A program made the position numbers and the translations under genes. From Rubrivivax sp. (GTDB lineage: Bacteria > Pseudomonadota > Gammaproteobacteria > Burkholderiales > Burkholderiaceae_C): a DNA stretch of 35,818 bases. The notes beneath the pieces were generated by a model that ran no database searches, was not told the DNA's origin, and worked only from the letters and a program-made list of their open reading frames with translations. The stretch covers positions 1-35,818 of the forward strand of contig JALHMT010000059.1 of the NCBI GenBank assembly GCA_022843905.1, in the 5' to 3' direction. Positions 23,867 to 33,365 of this stretch are shown here, piece after piece. Position 1 is the stretch's first letter. The number at the start of each line of letters is the position of its first letter.

Positions 23867-24319
23867 TCAGGTGAAGCGCCGGCTGATGCTCTCGGCCACG
23901 CAGGCCGGCTTCGTCGAGCCTTCCATCTCGATCGTCACCTCGGTGAGCAACTGCGCTCCGCCTTCGATCGGCGTGTAGTCGAGCAGCCTGAACTGACCGC
24001 GCAGCCGGGAGTTCACGCGCACCGGCGCCGTGAAGCGAACGCGGTTGAGCCCGTAGTTGACGCCCATGCGCACGTCTTCGATGGCAAAGCCGGTCTCGAA
24101 CAGGATGGGCACCAGGCTCAGCGTCAGGAAGCCGTGTGCTACGGTGGCGCCGAAGGGCCCATCGGCGGCCCGCACCGGGTCGACGTGGATCCACTGGAAA
24201 TCGCCCGTGGCCTGTGCGAAGAGGTCGATGCGGGCCTGGTCGACGGTCAGCCAGTCGCTGGTGCCGATGCTCTGGCCGACGAAGTCCTGCATGTCGGCAA
24301 GGTGGGGGAAGCGTGTCAT
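23867..24319 (-). CDS. MaoC-family (R)-specific enoyl-CoA hydratase-like protein
   Basis: A 150-residue hot-dog-fold dehydratase. The hydratase-2 motif is clear: ATGDFQWIHVDPVRA carries the catalytic Asp (D40) and His (H45), followed by GPFGATVAHGFLTLSLVP. Such enzymes hydrate trans-2-enoyl-CoA to (R)-3-hydroxyacyl-CoA and supply beta-oxidation intermediates to PHA synthesis or act in accessory acyl-CoA pathways. The length matches single-domain members of the NodN/MaoC group. Start ATG 24319. It follows the ParA gene by 8 bp on the same strand, so the two are probably co-transcribed. Confidence 0.92.
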   Translation of the reverse strand: MTRFPHLADMQDFVGQSIGTSDWLTVDQARIDLFAQATGDFQWIHVDPVRAADGPFGATVAHGFLTLSLVPILFETGFAIEDVRMGVNYGLNRVRFTAPVRVNSRLRGQFRLLDYTPIEGGAQLLTEVTIEMEGSTKPACVAESISRRFT

Positions 24320-24327
24320 GGATGCTC

Positions 24328-24945
24328 TCAGGGTTCCAGCCAGGCGCGCAGCGGCTGCCATTGTTCGAGGTCGCGCTGCACCCGGCTGGGTGCCACGTCC
24401 CACAGGGTCAGCCCGCGCGCGGCGAGCTGCACGTAGTTCTGCGTGTCACGCAGCCAGGCTGCCACCGGCACCGGCAGTGTCGACAGGTAGTGGTGCAGTT
24501 GTTCGTTGGACAAGGTGTTCTCGCGCACGCGCATGCCCACCAGGCCGACGGTGATCTCGCCGGCGCGACGATGGGCCTGCAGTTCCTGCACGAAGGCATG
24601 CGTGGCCTGGATGTCGAACAGGCTGGGCTGCAGCGGGATCAGCACCTTGTCGGCCAGCCGCAGCACGGCGTCCAGACGCTTGTCGTGCAGTCCCGCGGGG
24701 GTGTCCAGCACGACGTGCGTGACGCCCCTGGGCGGCCGCAGCACCTGTTCGGCATTGACGTCCCAGCCCTGGATGCGCGGCAGGTGGGCCGGCCGCAGTG
24801 CCAGCCACTGGCGCGACGACTGCTGGCGGTCCACATCACCCAGCATCACCGAGTGCCCGGCATGCGCCAGGCAGCCGGCCACGTTGGTGGCCAGCGTGCT
24901 CTTGCCCACGCCCCCCTTGGGGTTGGCGATGACGATGACGGGCAT
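24328..24945 (-). CDS. Orphan ParA/MinD-family ATPase
   Basis: A 205-residue deviant Walker-A ATPase. It begins MPVIVIANPKGGVGKSTLAT with the P-loop KGGVGKST at residues 10-17 (K10 is the signature lysine), followed by the GDVDRQQSSRQWLALRP switch motif and VVLDTPAGL (Walker B). It lacks an N-terminal DNA-binding domain, so it belongs to the small ParA class used for positioning cargo such as plasmids, chemoreceptor arrays, carboxysomes or PHA granules. No ParB or adaptor gene is adjacent. The closest partner by position is the MaoC gene 8 bp downstream. Start ATG 24945. What it positions is unknown. Confidence 0.92.
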   Translation of the reverse strand: MPVIVIANPKGGVGKSTLATNVAGCLAHAGHSVMLGDVDRQQSSRQWLALRPAHLPRIQGWDVNAEQVLRPPRGVTHVVLDTPAGLHDKRLDAVLRLADKVLIPLQPSLFDIQATHAFVQELQAHRRAGEITVGLVGMRVRENTLSNEQLHHYLSTLPVPVAAWLRDTQNYVQLAARGLTLWDVAPSRVQRDLEQWQPLRAWLEP

Positions 24946-24999
24946 GCCGCGCTCCTTCCCTTCGCTGTTGAGCGCAATGGTAGCTGCGCCGCGGCGGCT

Positions 25000-26508
25000 T
25001 CAGCCGCTGCCCGCAGGCGCCGCCCGGCCGTACAGCCGTGCCAGTTCGGCCAGCCGGTGCGCATGCCAGGCATGCACCTGTCGCCACTCGAAGCGCCAGG
25101 TCCACCAGCCGCTGCTCTGGCCGGGAAAGTTCATGCGGCAACTCGCGGGCAGGGCCAGCACGTCCTGCATCGGGTGCACCGCGGTGTCGCCGACACTCCT
25201 GCAGGCCGCGCGAATCATGGTCCAGGGCATGTCGTGGCCGTCGGTGGCGAGGTAGCCGCGCGCATAGTGGCGTTCATGGTCGGTGGCTTCGGCCCACCAT
25301 CCTGCGACGGTGTTGTTGTCGTGGGTGCCGACGTAGACGACGGTGTCGGGTTCGTGGTTGTGCGGCAGGAAGCGGTCGCTGGCGTCACCGGCGAAGGCGA
25401 ACTGCAGGATGCGCATGCCCGGGAACCCGAACTTCTTGCGCAAGGCGTCCACGTCTGGCGTGATCACGCCCAGGTCTTCCGCGATGATGGGCATCGGCCC
25501 CAGCGCCTTGGCGATGGCCTTGAACAACGCCTCGCCCGGTGCCGGCACCCAGTGGCCCTTCTCTGCGGTGGGCTCGCTGGCCGGGATCTCCCAGCAGGCC
25601 GCGAAACCGCGGAAGTGGTCGATACGCACCACGTCGACCAGCTCGAAGGTGCGCCGGACGCGCTCGACCCACCACGCGAAGTTGTCCCGGGCGTGTTCCG
25701 TCCAGCGGTACAACGGGTTGCCCCAGCGCTGGCCGGTCGCGCTGAAGAAGTCGGGCGGTACGCCGGCCACCACGGTCGGATGGCCGGCGTCATCCAGCAG
25801 GAACAGCGCCTGGTTGGCCCACACCTCGGCGCTCTGGTGGGCGATGAAGATCGGCGCGTCGCCGATGATCTCGACGCCCTTGCCGTTGGCATAGGCCTTG
25901 AGCTTCAGCCACTGGCGGAAGAACGCCCATTGGCAGAACTTCCAGAACCCGATGCGGGCGGCGTGCTCCACGGCGGCCCGTGCCAGCGCCGGCGGCTCGC
26001 GCCTGACCAGACTTGCCGGCCAGTCGCACCACAGCTTCCAGTCCTGCGCCTCGCACAGCGCCATGAACAAGGCGTAGTCTTCCAGCCACGAGGCCTGGCC
26101 GCGGCAGAAGGTCTCGAAGGCCTCGCGCTGCGCCGCCGTGCCTTCGGCTGCGAAGCGCGCGGCCGCGCGCTCCAGCCGGGCCATGCGGAAGGGCACGACG
26201 CGCGCGAAGTCGACGTGCGAGGCCGACAGCCCGGGTTCGGGCAGCAGGTCGTCGGCGTCGAGCCAGCCCTGCTGATGCAGTTCCTGCAGGTCGATCAGCA
26301 GCAGGTTGCCGGCAAAGGCCGACGTGCTCATGTAGGGCGAGTTGCCTGGTCCGATGCCGCCCAGCGGCAGGATCTGCCACAGGCGCTGCCCGGCCGAGAC
26401 CAGCCAGTCGACGAAGTGATAGGCGTCGGGGCCGAAGTCGCCCGAGCCGTGCGGGCCGGGCAGCGAGGTCGGGTGCAGCAGCACGCCGCTGCAGCGGGGG
26501 AAGCGCAT
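25000..26508 (-). CDS. malQ: 4-alpha-glucanotransferase (amylomaltase) MalQ
   Basis: A 502-residue GH77 disproportionating enzyme that transfers maltodextrin segments between chains and recycles short products of glycogen breakdown. It begins MRFPRCSGVLLHPTSLPGPH, with LWQILPLGGIGPGNSPYMST (family motif), the nucleophile D297 in VVRIDHFRGF, the acid/base Glu in IIAEDLGVITPDV and VGTHDNNTVAGWW. Its length is that of the short amylomaltases (about 500 residues, as in Thermus), not the 690-residue E. coli MalQ. Start ATG 26508 with AGGAG about 8 nt upstream. It is the last gene of the leftward glycogen operon, 43 bp after glgX. Confidence 0.96.
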   Translation of the reverse strand: MRFPRCSGVLLHPTSLPGPHGSGDFGPDAYHFVDWLVSAGQRLWQILPLGGIGPGNSPYMSTSAFAGNLLLIDLQELHQQGWLDADDLLPEPGLSASHVDFARVVPFRMARLERAAARFAAEGTAAQREAFETFCRGQASWLEDYALFMALCEAQDWKLWCDWPASLVRREPPALARAAVEHAARIGFWKFCQWAFFRQWLKLKAYANGKGVEIIGDAPIFIAHQSAEVWANQALFLLDDAGHPTVVAGVPPDFFSATGQRWGNPLYRWTEHARDNFAWWVERVRRTFELVDVVRIDHFRGFAACWEIPASEPTAEKGHWVPAPGEALFKAIAKALGPMPIIAEDLGVITPDVDALRKKFGFPGMRILQFAFAGDASDRFLPHNHEPDTVVYVGTHDNNTVAGWWAEATDHERHYARGYLATDGHDMPWTMIRAACRSVGDTAVHPMQDVLALPASCRMNFPGQSSGWWTWRFEWRQVHAWHAHRLAELARLYGRAAPAGSG

Positions 26509-26551
26509 GGGGGTGCTCCTGTAAGTGACTGGATGGCGGGTGCCGGGCGAG

Positions 26552-28684
26552 TCAGCGCGGCGGGACGTCGGCTGCGGGAACGCCCCCCTGGTCCTGCGCG
26601 ATGCGGCCCGCAGGGCCCGCATCGCGCATCAGCACCAGACTGCGCGCACGCAGCATGAGCGGTGTCGCCCTCGTCAGGGGCGCGCGGAAGCGGCCATCGG
26701 CCTCGGCCGTGTCGAGCTCGCCCTGCCAGTGCCCTGGAGGCAGGATGAAGCTGGCGTCGAAGTCGCGCGCGTTGACCAGCAGCAGCAGCGGCTGGGTGCT
26801 GCGCCCCGGCGCGCCGATCCAGGCGCCGAGGATGCGGGACATGCGGCTGCGCCAGTCGTCATCGCTCAATGCTGCGCCGGTGCGGCGCAGCCAGGTCAGG
26901 TCGTGCAGGCCCTGGCTGTTGGCCAGGCCGGTGTACCAGCGATTGGCCAGAGGCTGCAGCCGCCTGCGCAGCGCGACGACGTGGGCGGTGAATTCGATCA
27001 ACGAGTCGTCGGCGCGCGACCAGTCGATCCAGCCGATCTCATTGTCCTGGCAATAGGCGTTGTTGTTGCCCTGCTGCGTGTGGCCGAGTTCGTCGCCCGC
27101 GGCCAGCATGGGTGTGCCCTGGGCGAGCAGGGTGGTGGCCAGCAGCGCGCGCTTCAGCCGATGGCGCAGAAGGCCCACCTCGGGGTCGTCGGTGGGGCCT
27201 TCCCAGCCGCAGTTCCAGCTCAGGTTGTGGCTGTGACCGTCGCGGTTGTTCTCCAGGTTGGCCTCGTTGTGCCGCATGTCGTAGCTGACCAGGTCGTGCA
27301 GCGTGAAACCGTCGTGCGAGACGACGTAGTTCACCGACTCGGCCGGTTCGCGGGCGCGGCGCTGGAAGATGTCGGAGGAGGCGCACAGCCGCTGCGCGAA
27401 ATCGCCGCGCGTGCAGTCACCGCCCAGCCAGAAGGCCCGCGTGGTGTCGCGGAAGCGGTCGTTCCACTCCAGCCAGCCGTTGGGGAACTGGCCCAGCTGG
27501 TAGCCGCCAGGGCCGATGTCCCAGGGCTCGGCGATGAGTTTGGTGCCGGCCAGCACCGGGTCCTGCGCCAGCGCCTTGAAGAACGGGCCGTGGCGCTCGA
27601 AGCCGTCGTTGCCTCGGCCCAGCACCGGCGCCAGGTCGAAGCGGAAACCGTCGACATGCATGTCCTGAACCCAGTAGCGCAGGCTGTCCAGCACGAACTG
27701 CAGCACGCGCGGGTGGCGCAGGTCGACCGTGTTGCCGCAGCCCGACCAGTTCTCGTGGCGGTGCGGCAGCGTGGGCGTCAGACGGTACCAGTGGCGCTGA
27801 TCCAGGCCGCGCCAGCTGATCGTGGGTCCGCGCTCGTCGCCTTCGGCGGTGTGGTTGTAGACGACGTCGAGCAGCACCTCGATGCCTGCCGCGTGCAGCG
27901 CCTGCACCATGCGGCGGAACTCCTCGCGTGCCGTGGCGCCGTCGGGTCGGGTGGCATAGCGCGGGTCGGGGCAGAAGAAGCCCAGCGTGTTGTAGCCCCA
28001 GTGGTTGCGCAGGCCGTGCGCCACCAGCCGCTCTTCGTCCAGGCAATGGTGCACCGGCAGCAGGCTCACCGCGGTGATGCCCAGGCGATGCAGGTGTGCG
28101 ATGGCCGCCGGCGATGCCATGCCGGCGTAGGTGCCGCGCAGCGCCTCGGGGACGCCCGGCATCAGCCGGGTGAAGCTGCGCACGTGCACTTCGTACAGCA
28201 CGCTGTCGCGCAGCGGCGTGTGCAAGGGTTGGTCACCCTGCCAGTCGAAGCGATCGTCGACCACGCGCGCCTTCAGGGCGTCGCGTGCGTTGTCCTGCAG
28301 GTCCAGGTGCTGCGGGTGGTCGCGGTCGGCCCCGAAGTGCGTACCCCGCCAGTCGAAGCGGCCGACGATCTCGCGCGCCCAGGGGTCCAGCAGCAGCTTG
28401 TTGGCGTTGAAGCGCAGGCCGTGGTCGGGACGCCAGGGGCCGTGGGCACGCAGGCCGTAGACCAGCCCGGCGCCGGCACCCGGCAGGAAACCGTGCCAGA
28501 CGTCGCCGCTGCGCGCCGGAAGCAGGGTGCGGACCGTCTGCTGCCCACCGGTGTCGTCGAACAGGCACAGTTCGACGGCCGTGGCCTGCGCCGAGAACAC
28601 CGCGACATTGACGCCGCCGTCGCGCACGCTGGCGCCCATCGGCCACGGGCGGCCGGCTTGCAGCACGGAGGCCGACATCTTCAT
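26552..28684 (-). CDS. glgX: Glycogen debranching enzyme GlgX
   Basis: A 710-residue GH13 isoamylase-type enzyme that hydrolyses alpha-1,6 branches of phosphorylase-limit glycogen. An N-terminal CBM48-like domain (about 10-110, PWPMGASVRDGGVNVAVFSA) precedes the (beta/alpha)8 barrel with LLDVVYNHTAEGDE, nucleophile D350 in DGFRFDLAPVLGR, acid/base E386 in LIAEPWDIGPGGYQLG and FTLHDLVSYD. The barrel also contains the WGYNTLGFFCPDPRY segment typical of GlgX/TreX. It is some 50 residues longer than E. coli GlgX. Start ATG 28684, 13 bp after the glgB stop, and a second in-frame ATG lies two codons on. Confidence 0.96.
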   Translation of the reverse strand: MKMSASVLQAGRPWPMGASVRDGGVNVAVFSAQATAVELCLFDDTGGQQTVRTLLPARSGDVWHGFLPGAGAGLVYGLRAHGPWRPDHGLRFNANKLLLDPWAREIVGRFDWRGTHFGADRDHPQHLDLQDNARDALKARVVDDRFDWQGDQPLHTPLRDSVLYEVHVRSFTRLMPGVPEALRGTYAGMASPAAIAHLHRLGITAVSLLPVHHCLDEERLVAHGLRNHWGYNTLGFFCPDPRYATRPDGATAREEFRRMVQALHAAGIEVLLDVVYNHTAEGDERGPTISWRGLDQRHWYRLTPTLPHRHENWSGCGNTVDLRHPRVLQFVLDSLRYWVQDMHVDGFRFDLAPVLGRGNDGFERHGPFFKALAQDPVLAGTKLIAEPWDIGPGGYQLGQFPNGWLEWNDRFRDTTRAFWLGGDCTRGDFAQRLCASSDIFQRRAREPAESVNYVVSHDGFTLHDLVSYDMRHNEANLENNRDGHSHNLSWNCGWEGPTDDPEVGLLRHRLKRALLATTLLAQGTPMLAAGDELGHTQQGNNNAYCQDNEIGWIDWSRADDSLIEFTAHVVALRRRLQPLANRWYTGLANSQGLHDLTWLRRTGAALSDDDWRSRMSRILGAWIGAPGRSTQPLLLLVNARDFDASFILPPGHWQGELDTAEADGRFRAPLTRATPLMLRARSLVLMRDAGPAGRIAQDQGGVPAADVPPR

Positions 28685-28697
28685 GCAGACGCCTTGC

Positions 28698-30872
28698 TCA
28701 GCCGGCCCATTCGAAGAACACCGTGGCCAGGGGCGGCAGCGTGAGCACGATGGACTGCGCGCGGTGGTGGGACGCCACCGCCTCGCTGTGTGCAGCCCCC
28801 AGCGGCGTGCCGACGTTGCTGCCGCCGTAGAAGGCCGAATCGGTGTTCAGCCGTTCCCGCCACAGCCCGTCCAGCGGCACGCCGAGGCGGAAGCCGTGAT
28901 GCACCACGGGCGCGAAGTTGCACACCACCAGCACCGGCGGCACGCCCTCACCGCCATGGCGCACGAAGCTCAGCACGCTGCGGCCGGCATCCTGGTGGTC
29001 GATCCACTCGAAGCCCTCGGGCCCGAAGTCCTGCCTGTACAGAGCGGGGCTGGCCTTGTAGAGCGCATTGAGGTCCTGCACCAGGCGCTGGATGCCGGCG
29101 TGTTCGGGCCGCTCCGTCAGGTGCCAGTCCAGCGACCGCTCGTGGTTCCACTCGGCTTCCTGCGCAAATTCGCAACCCATGAAGAGCAGCTTCTTGCCCG
29201 GATGGCCCCACATGAAGCCGTAGTAGGCGCGCAGGTTGGCGAACTGCTGCCAGCGGTCGCCCGACATCTTGGCCAGCAGCGAGCCCTTGCCGTGCACCAC
29301 CTCGTCGTGCGAGATCGGCAGCACGAAGTTCTCGTTGAAGGCGTAGACCAGCCCGAAGCTCATCTCGCCGTGGTGCCAGACGCGATGGATGGGGTCGCGC
29401 TGCATGTAGGTCAGCGTGTCGTGCATCCAGCCCATGTTCCACTTGAAGTGGAAGCCCAGGCCGCCGGCGAAGGTGGGCCGCGAGACGGCGGGGAAGGCGG
29501 TCGATTCTTCGGCCAGCGTCACGGCTTCGGGGCGTTCGCTGCCCACCACTTCGTTCACCCGCTTGATGAGCGCGATGGCCTCCAGGTTCTCTCGCCCGCC
29601 GTGCACGTTGGGGATCCACTCGCCGGCCTTGCGGCTGTAGTCGCGATAGAGCATGGAGGCCACGGCATCCACCCGCAGGCCGTCGGCGCCGAATCTCTCC
29701 AGCCAGTGCAGCGCACTGCCCACCAGGTAGTTGCGCACTTCGGTGCGGCCGAAGTTGTAGATCAGCGTGTTCCAGTCGGTGTGGAAGCCTTCGCGCCGGT
29801 CGGCGTACTCGTACAGATGCGTGCCGTCGAACTCCGCCAGACCGTGCGCATCGGAAGGGAAGTGCGCCGGCACCCAGTCCAGCAGCACGCCCAGCCCGGC
29901 GGCATGGGCGGCTTCGATGAAGCGCCTCAGCCCTGCGGGCTCCCCGAAGCGCGCGGTGGGCGCATAGGGGCTCAGCGTCTGGTAGCCCCAGGACCCGTCG
30001 AAGGGATGTTCGCTGACCGGCATCAGTTCCAGGTGCGTGAAGCCCATGCCGGCGGCATAGGGCACCAGCTGTTCGGCCAGTTCGTCCCAGTTCAGCCAGC
30101 GGTCGCCCTGCTCGGGCCTGCGCCGCCAGGACCCCAGGTGCACTTCGTAGATGCTGATGGGGGCGTCCAGCGCGTTGGCGGCCTGTCGCGCAGGAGAGTG
30201 CGGCAGCGCGGGCAGCATCTCGGCCACGACGCTGGCGGTGGCCGGCCGCAGTTCGGCCTGACGGGCGAAGGGGTCGGCCTTCTGCGGCAGCAGCCGGCCG
30301 TCCGCGGCCAGCAGCTCGAACTTGTACCGGTGACCCAAGCCCACGCCCGGCAGGAAGATCTCCCAAACCCCGCACTCGCGGCGCAGGCGCATCGGGTGGC
30401 GGCGGCCGTCCCAGAGGTTGAAGTCGCCCACCACGCTGACGCGCGAGGCGTTGGGCGCCCACACCGCGAAGCGCGTGCCCTCGACGCCGTCCAGCGTGCA
30501 GGTCGCGGCACCCAGCACGTCCTGAGGTCTCAGGTGCGAACCCTCGGCCCACAGCCAGGCATCGAGTTCGCCCAGCACGGGCGGAAAGCGATAGGGATCG
30601 TCGAGCACTTGTTCGCTGCCGTCGGCCCACGTGACGGCCAGACGGTAGCGCTTCGCCCTGGCCATCAGGCCTTCGAACAGGCCCGCCGGGTGGGTGGGCT
30701 TGAGCGCGGCAATCCGCCTGCCCGCGGGTGTGACGGCGCGTACGGCGCTCGCCCCGGGCAGGAAAGCCGCCAGCGACATCTTGCCATCGGCCGCGGCGTG
30801 CGGCCCCAGCACCGCGAAGGGGTCACCGTGGCGGCCGCTGCACAGGCGGCTGACGTCGTCAGGAGAGAGCAT
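28698..30872 (-). CDS. glgB: 1,4-alpha-glucan branching enzyme GlgB
   Basis: A 724-residue GH13 branching enzyme that makes alpha-1,6 branches in growing glycogen. It has the long-type N-terminus (N1 about 1-105 plus CBM48 about 110-210, with TRFAVWAPNASRVSVVGDFN), then the barrel with YEVHLGSWRR, HPFDGSWGYQ, nucleophile D402 in GLRVDAVASMLYRDYSR, acid/base E455 in TLAEESTAFP and PISHDEVVHGK. Motifs and length closely follow E. coli GlgB (728 residues, nucleophile D405). Start ATG 30872, with no strong Shine-Dalgarno. It lies 45 bp after glgP and 13 bp before glgX on the same strand, so expression is probably from the glgP promoter. Confidence 0.97.
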   Translation of the reverse strand: MLSPDDVSRLCSGRHGDPFAVLGPHAAADGKMSLAAFLPGASAVRAVTPAGRRIAALKPTHPAGLFEGLMARAKRYRLAVTWADGSEQVLDDPYRFPPVLGELDAWLWAEGSHLRPQDVLGAATCTLDGVEGTRFAVWAPNASRVSVVGDFNLWDGRRHPMRLRRECGVWEIFLPGVGLGHRYKFELLAADGRLLPQKADPFARQAELRPATASVVAEMLPALPHSPARQAANALDAPISIYEVHLGSWRRRPEQGDRWLNWDELAEQLVPYAAGMGFTHLELMPVSEHPFDGSWGYQTLSPYAPTARFGEPAGLRRFIEAAHAAGLGVLLDWVPAHFPSDAHGLAEFDGTHLYEYADRREGFHTDWNTLIYNFGRTEVRNYLVGSALHWLERFGADGLRVDAVASMLYRDYSRKAGEWIPNVHGGRENLEAIALIKRVNEVVGSERPEAVTLAEESTAFPAVSRPTFAGGLGFHFKWNMGWMHDTLTYMQRDPIHRVWHHGEMSFGLVYAFNENFVLPISHDEVVHGKGSLLAKMSGDRWQQFANLRAYYGFMWGHPGKKLLFMGCEFAQEAEWNHERSLDWHLTERPEHAGIQRLVQDLNALYKASPALYRQDFGPEGFEWIDHQDAGRSVLSFVRHGGEGVPPVLVVCNFAPVVHHGFRLGVPLDGLWRERLNTDSAFYGGSNVGTPLGAAHSEAVASHHRAQSIVLTLPPLATVFFEWAG

Positions 30873-30917
30873 GCTGCATTGTGGCCCGCACGATGGATCG
30901 CCCCGCCGCCAAGGAGA

Positions 30918-33365
30918 TCAGCCGCCGCGCCCCAGCTTCCAGATGCGCGACGCGTACTCGCCGATGGTGCGGTCCGACGAGAACATGCCCATGCCGGCCA
31001 CGTTCCGGATGGCCTTGCGCGCCCAGGCATGGCGGTCGAGATAGAGCGCGTCGACACGGCGTTGTGCCGCCACGTAGGCCTCGTAGTCGGCCAGCAGCAT
31101 GTAGTGGTCGCCGCCCCACAGCAGCGAGTCGACCAGGCCACGGTAGCGGCCGGGCTCGTCGGGCGAGAACTGGCCGCCCCCGATGGCGTCGAGCACGGCC
31201 TTCAGCGGCGGGTTGCTCTCGTACAGGTCCATCGGCTGGTAGCCCGCCTCGCGGCTCTCCTTCACCTGGGCCGTGCTGAGGCCGAAGATGAAGATGTTGT
31301 CGTCGCCCACCTGCTGGCGGATCTCGATGTTGGCGCCGTCGTCGGTGCCGATGGTCAGCGCGCCGTTCATCGCCAGCTTCATGTTGCCGGTGCCCGAGGC
31401 TTCGGTGCCCGCCGTGGAAATCTGCTCGGACAGGTCGGCCCCCGGCATGATGACCTCGGCCACCGAGACGCCGTAGTTGGGCACGAACACCAGCTTGAGC
31501 TTGCCGGCGATCCTCGGGTCGTGGTTGATCACCGCGCCCACGTCGTGGATGAGGCGGATGATGCTCTTGGCCGTGACGTAGCTCGACGCCGCCTTGCCGG
31601 CGAAGATGACCGTGCGCGGCACCCAGGTCGCGTGGGGGGCGGCCAGGATGGCGTGGTATCGCGACACCACGTGCAGCACGTTCAGCAGCTGCCGCTTGTA
31701 TTCATGGATGCGCTTGACCTGCACGTCGAACAGGCTGCCCGCATCGACCTTCAGGCCTGTGGCGTGTTCGATGTGCGCCGCCAGCCGCTGCTTGTTGCCC
31801 AGCTTCACGTCCAGGAAGGCCTGGCGGAAACCGGCGTCGTCGGCGCGCGGCTCGAGACGGGCGAGCTGGTCGAGATCGAGCCGCCAGCCGGTGCCGATGC
31901 TGCTGTCGATCAGCGCCGCCAGCCCGGGGTTGCATTGCGCCAGCCAGCGCCGTGGCGTGACGCCATTGGTGATGTTGACGAAGCGGTCGGGCCACAGCGC
32001 CGCGAAGTCGGCGAAGATGGTCTGCACCAGCAGGTCGGAGTGCAGCGCCGACACGCCGTTGACCTTGTGGCTGCCGACGATCGACAGGTTGGCCATGCGC
32101 ACGCGGCGCTCGCCTTGCTCGTCGATCAGCGAGAGCCGGCGCAGCAACTGGTCGTCGCCGGGCTTCTTCGCGGCCGCGTACACCAGCAGGTCGTGGTTGA
32201 TGTGGAAGATGATCTCCAGGTGTCGCGGCAGCACGTGCTGCATCAGCGACACCGGCCAGGTTTCCAGGGCCTCGGGCATCAGCGTGTGGTTGGTGTAGCT
32301 GAAGACCCGGGTCGTGGTGGCCCAGGCGTCGGCCCACTCCCAGCGGTGTTCGTCCACCAGCAGCCGCATCAGTTCGGCCACGCCGATGGCCGGGTGCGTG
32401 TCGTTGAGGTGGATGGCCACGCGCTCGGCCAGGTTCACGAGCGTGCCGTGCTCCGCCAGATGTCGCGCCAGGATGTCCTGGATCGACGCGCTGGTGAAGA
32501 AGAACTCCTGGCGCAGCCGCAGTTCGCGGCCGGCCGGCGTGCTGTCGTTGGGGTACAGCACCCAGGAGATGTTCTCGAACTGGTTCTTGTACTCGGCCGC
32601 GCGTGCGTAGTCGCCGCTGTTGAAGGCGTGCAGGTCGATCTGGGCGGGTGCTGCGGCCTTCCACAGGCGCAGCGTGCTCACGCGCTCGGTGCCGTGGCCG
32701 GGCACCACCATGTCGTGCGCCTTGGCATTGACCTCGGCGGCGTGGTGCCACACGCTGGGGTGTCCGGGCAGGACGGGAGGCTCCACCCAGCCGCCGAAGC
32801 GCACCGGATAGCTCACGCCGGCACGAGGGAACTCCCAGGGCGTGCCATCCGCCAGCCAGGCATCGGGACGTTCGACCTGCCGGCCGCCCTGGATGCTCTG
32901 CGCGAACATGCCGAACTCGTAGCGGATGCCGTAGCCGAACGAAGGCAGGCCCAGCGTGGCCATGGAGTCGAGGAAACAGGCCGCCAGCCGGCCCAGGCCG
33001 CCGTTGCCCAGGGCGGCATCGGGCTCGAGCGATGCCAGGTCTTCCAGCTTGGCGGCGTGGCTGCGCGCCAGTTCCGCTGCGCCGTCCTGCAGGCCCAGCG
33101 CCGCCAGCGCGTTGCCCAGGGTGCGGCCCATCAGGAATTCCATCGACAGGTAGTACACCCGCCGCGCCTTGGCCTGACGGTCGCAGGAGTCGTTCTGCAC
33201 CCAGCGGCGCGAAAGTTGTTCCCGGGCCACATGGGCCACGGCGTGCATGAGATCGTCCGGCGACGCGGCCGCGGGCGCCGTGCAGACGGTGGACAGCAGG
33301 TGCTCGTCGGCGCGGCGAGGCAGGTTGACGTCTTGCAGCATGGCGGAATCGGAAGGGCGGGCCAT
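30918..33365 (-). CDS. glgP: Glycogen/maltodextrin phosphorylase GlgP
   Basis: A GT35 phosphorylase of 815 residues that releases glucose-1-phosphate from glycogen chain ends. Motifs: RRVYYLSMEFLMGRTLGNAL, LGNGGLGRLAACFLDSMATL, GYGIRYEFGMFAQ, AIHLNDTHPAIGVAELMRLL, NGVTPRRWL, VKRIHEYKRQLLN and the PLP site TEASGTGNMKLAMNGALTIG with Schiff-base lysine K663. I used ATG 33365 because it gives the E. coli GlgP length; ATG 33341, 8 codons downstream, is equally possible and neither has a good Shine-Dalgarno. It is first in the operon glgP-glgB-glgX-malQ, and is divergent from glgC. No allosteric N-terminal extension is present, so control is likely at transcription. Confidence 0.96.
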   Translation of the reverse strand: MARPSDSAMLQDVNLPRRADEHLLSTVCTAPAAASPDDLMHAVAHVAREQLSRRWVQNDSCDRQAKARRVYYLSMEFLMGRTLGNALAALGLQDGAAELARSHAAKLEDLASLEPDAALGNGGLGRLAACFLDSMATLGLPSFGYGIRYEFGMFAQSIQGGRQVERPDAWLADGTPWEFPRAGVSYPVRFGGWVEPPVLPGHPSVWHHAAEVNAKAHDMVVPGHGTERVSTLRLWKAAAPAQIDLHAFNSGDYARAAEYKNQFENISWVLYPNDSTPAGRELRLRQEFFFTSASIQDILARHLAEHGTLVNLAERVAIHLNDTHPAIGVAELMRLLVDEHRWEWADAWATTTRVFSYTNHTLMPEALETWPVSLMQHVLPRHLEIIFHINHDLLVYAAAKKPGDDQLLRRLSLIDEQGERRVRMANLSIVGSHKVNGVSALHSDLLVQTIFADFAALWPDRFVNITNGVTPRRWLAQCNPGLAALIDSSIGTGWRLDLDQLARLEPRADDAGFRQAFLDVKLGNKQRLAAHIEHATGLKVDAGSLFDVQVKRIHEYKRQLLNVLHVVSRYHAILAAPHATWVPRTVIFAGKAASSYVTAKSIIRLIHDVGAVINHDPRIAGKLKLVFVPNYGVSVAEVIMPGADLSEQISTAGTEASGTGNMKLAMNGALTIGTDDGANIEIRQQVGDDNIFIFGLSTAQVKESREAGYQPMDLYESNPPLKAVLDAIGGGQFSPDEPGRYRGLVDSLLWGGDHYMLLADYEAYVAAQRRVDALYLDRHAWARKAIRNVAGMGMFSSDRTIGEYASRIWKLGRGG

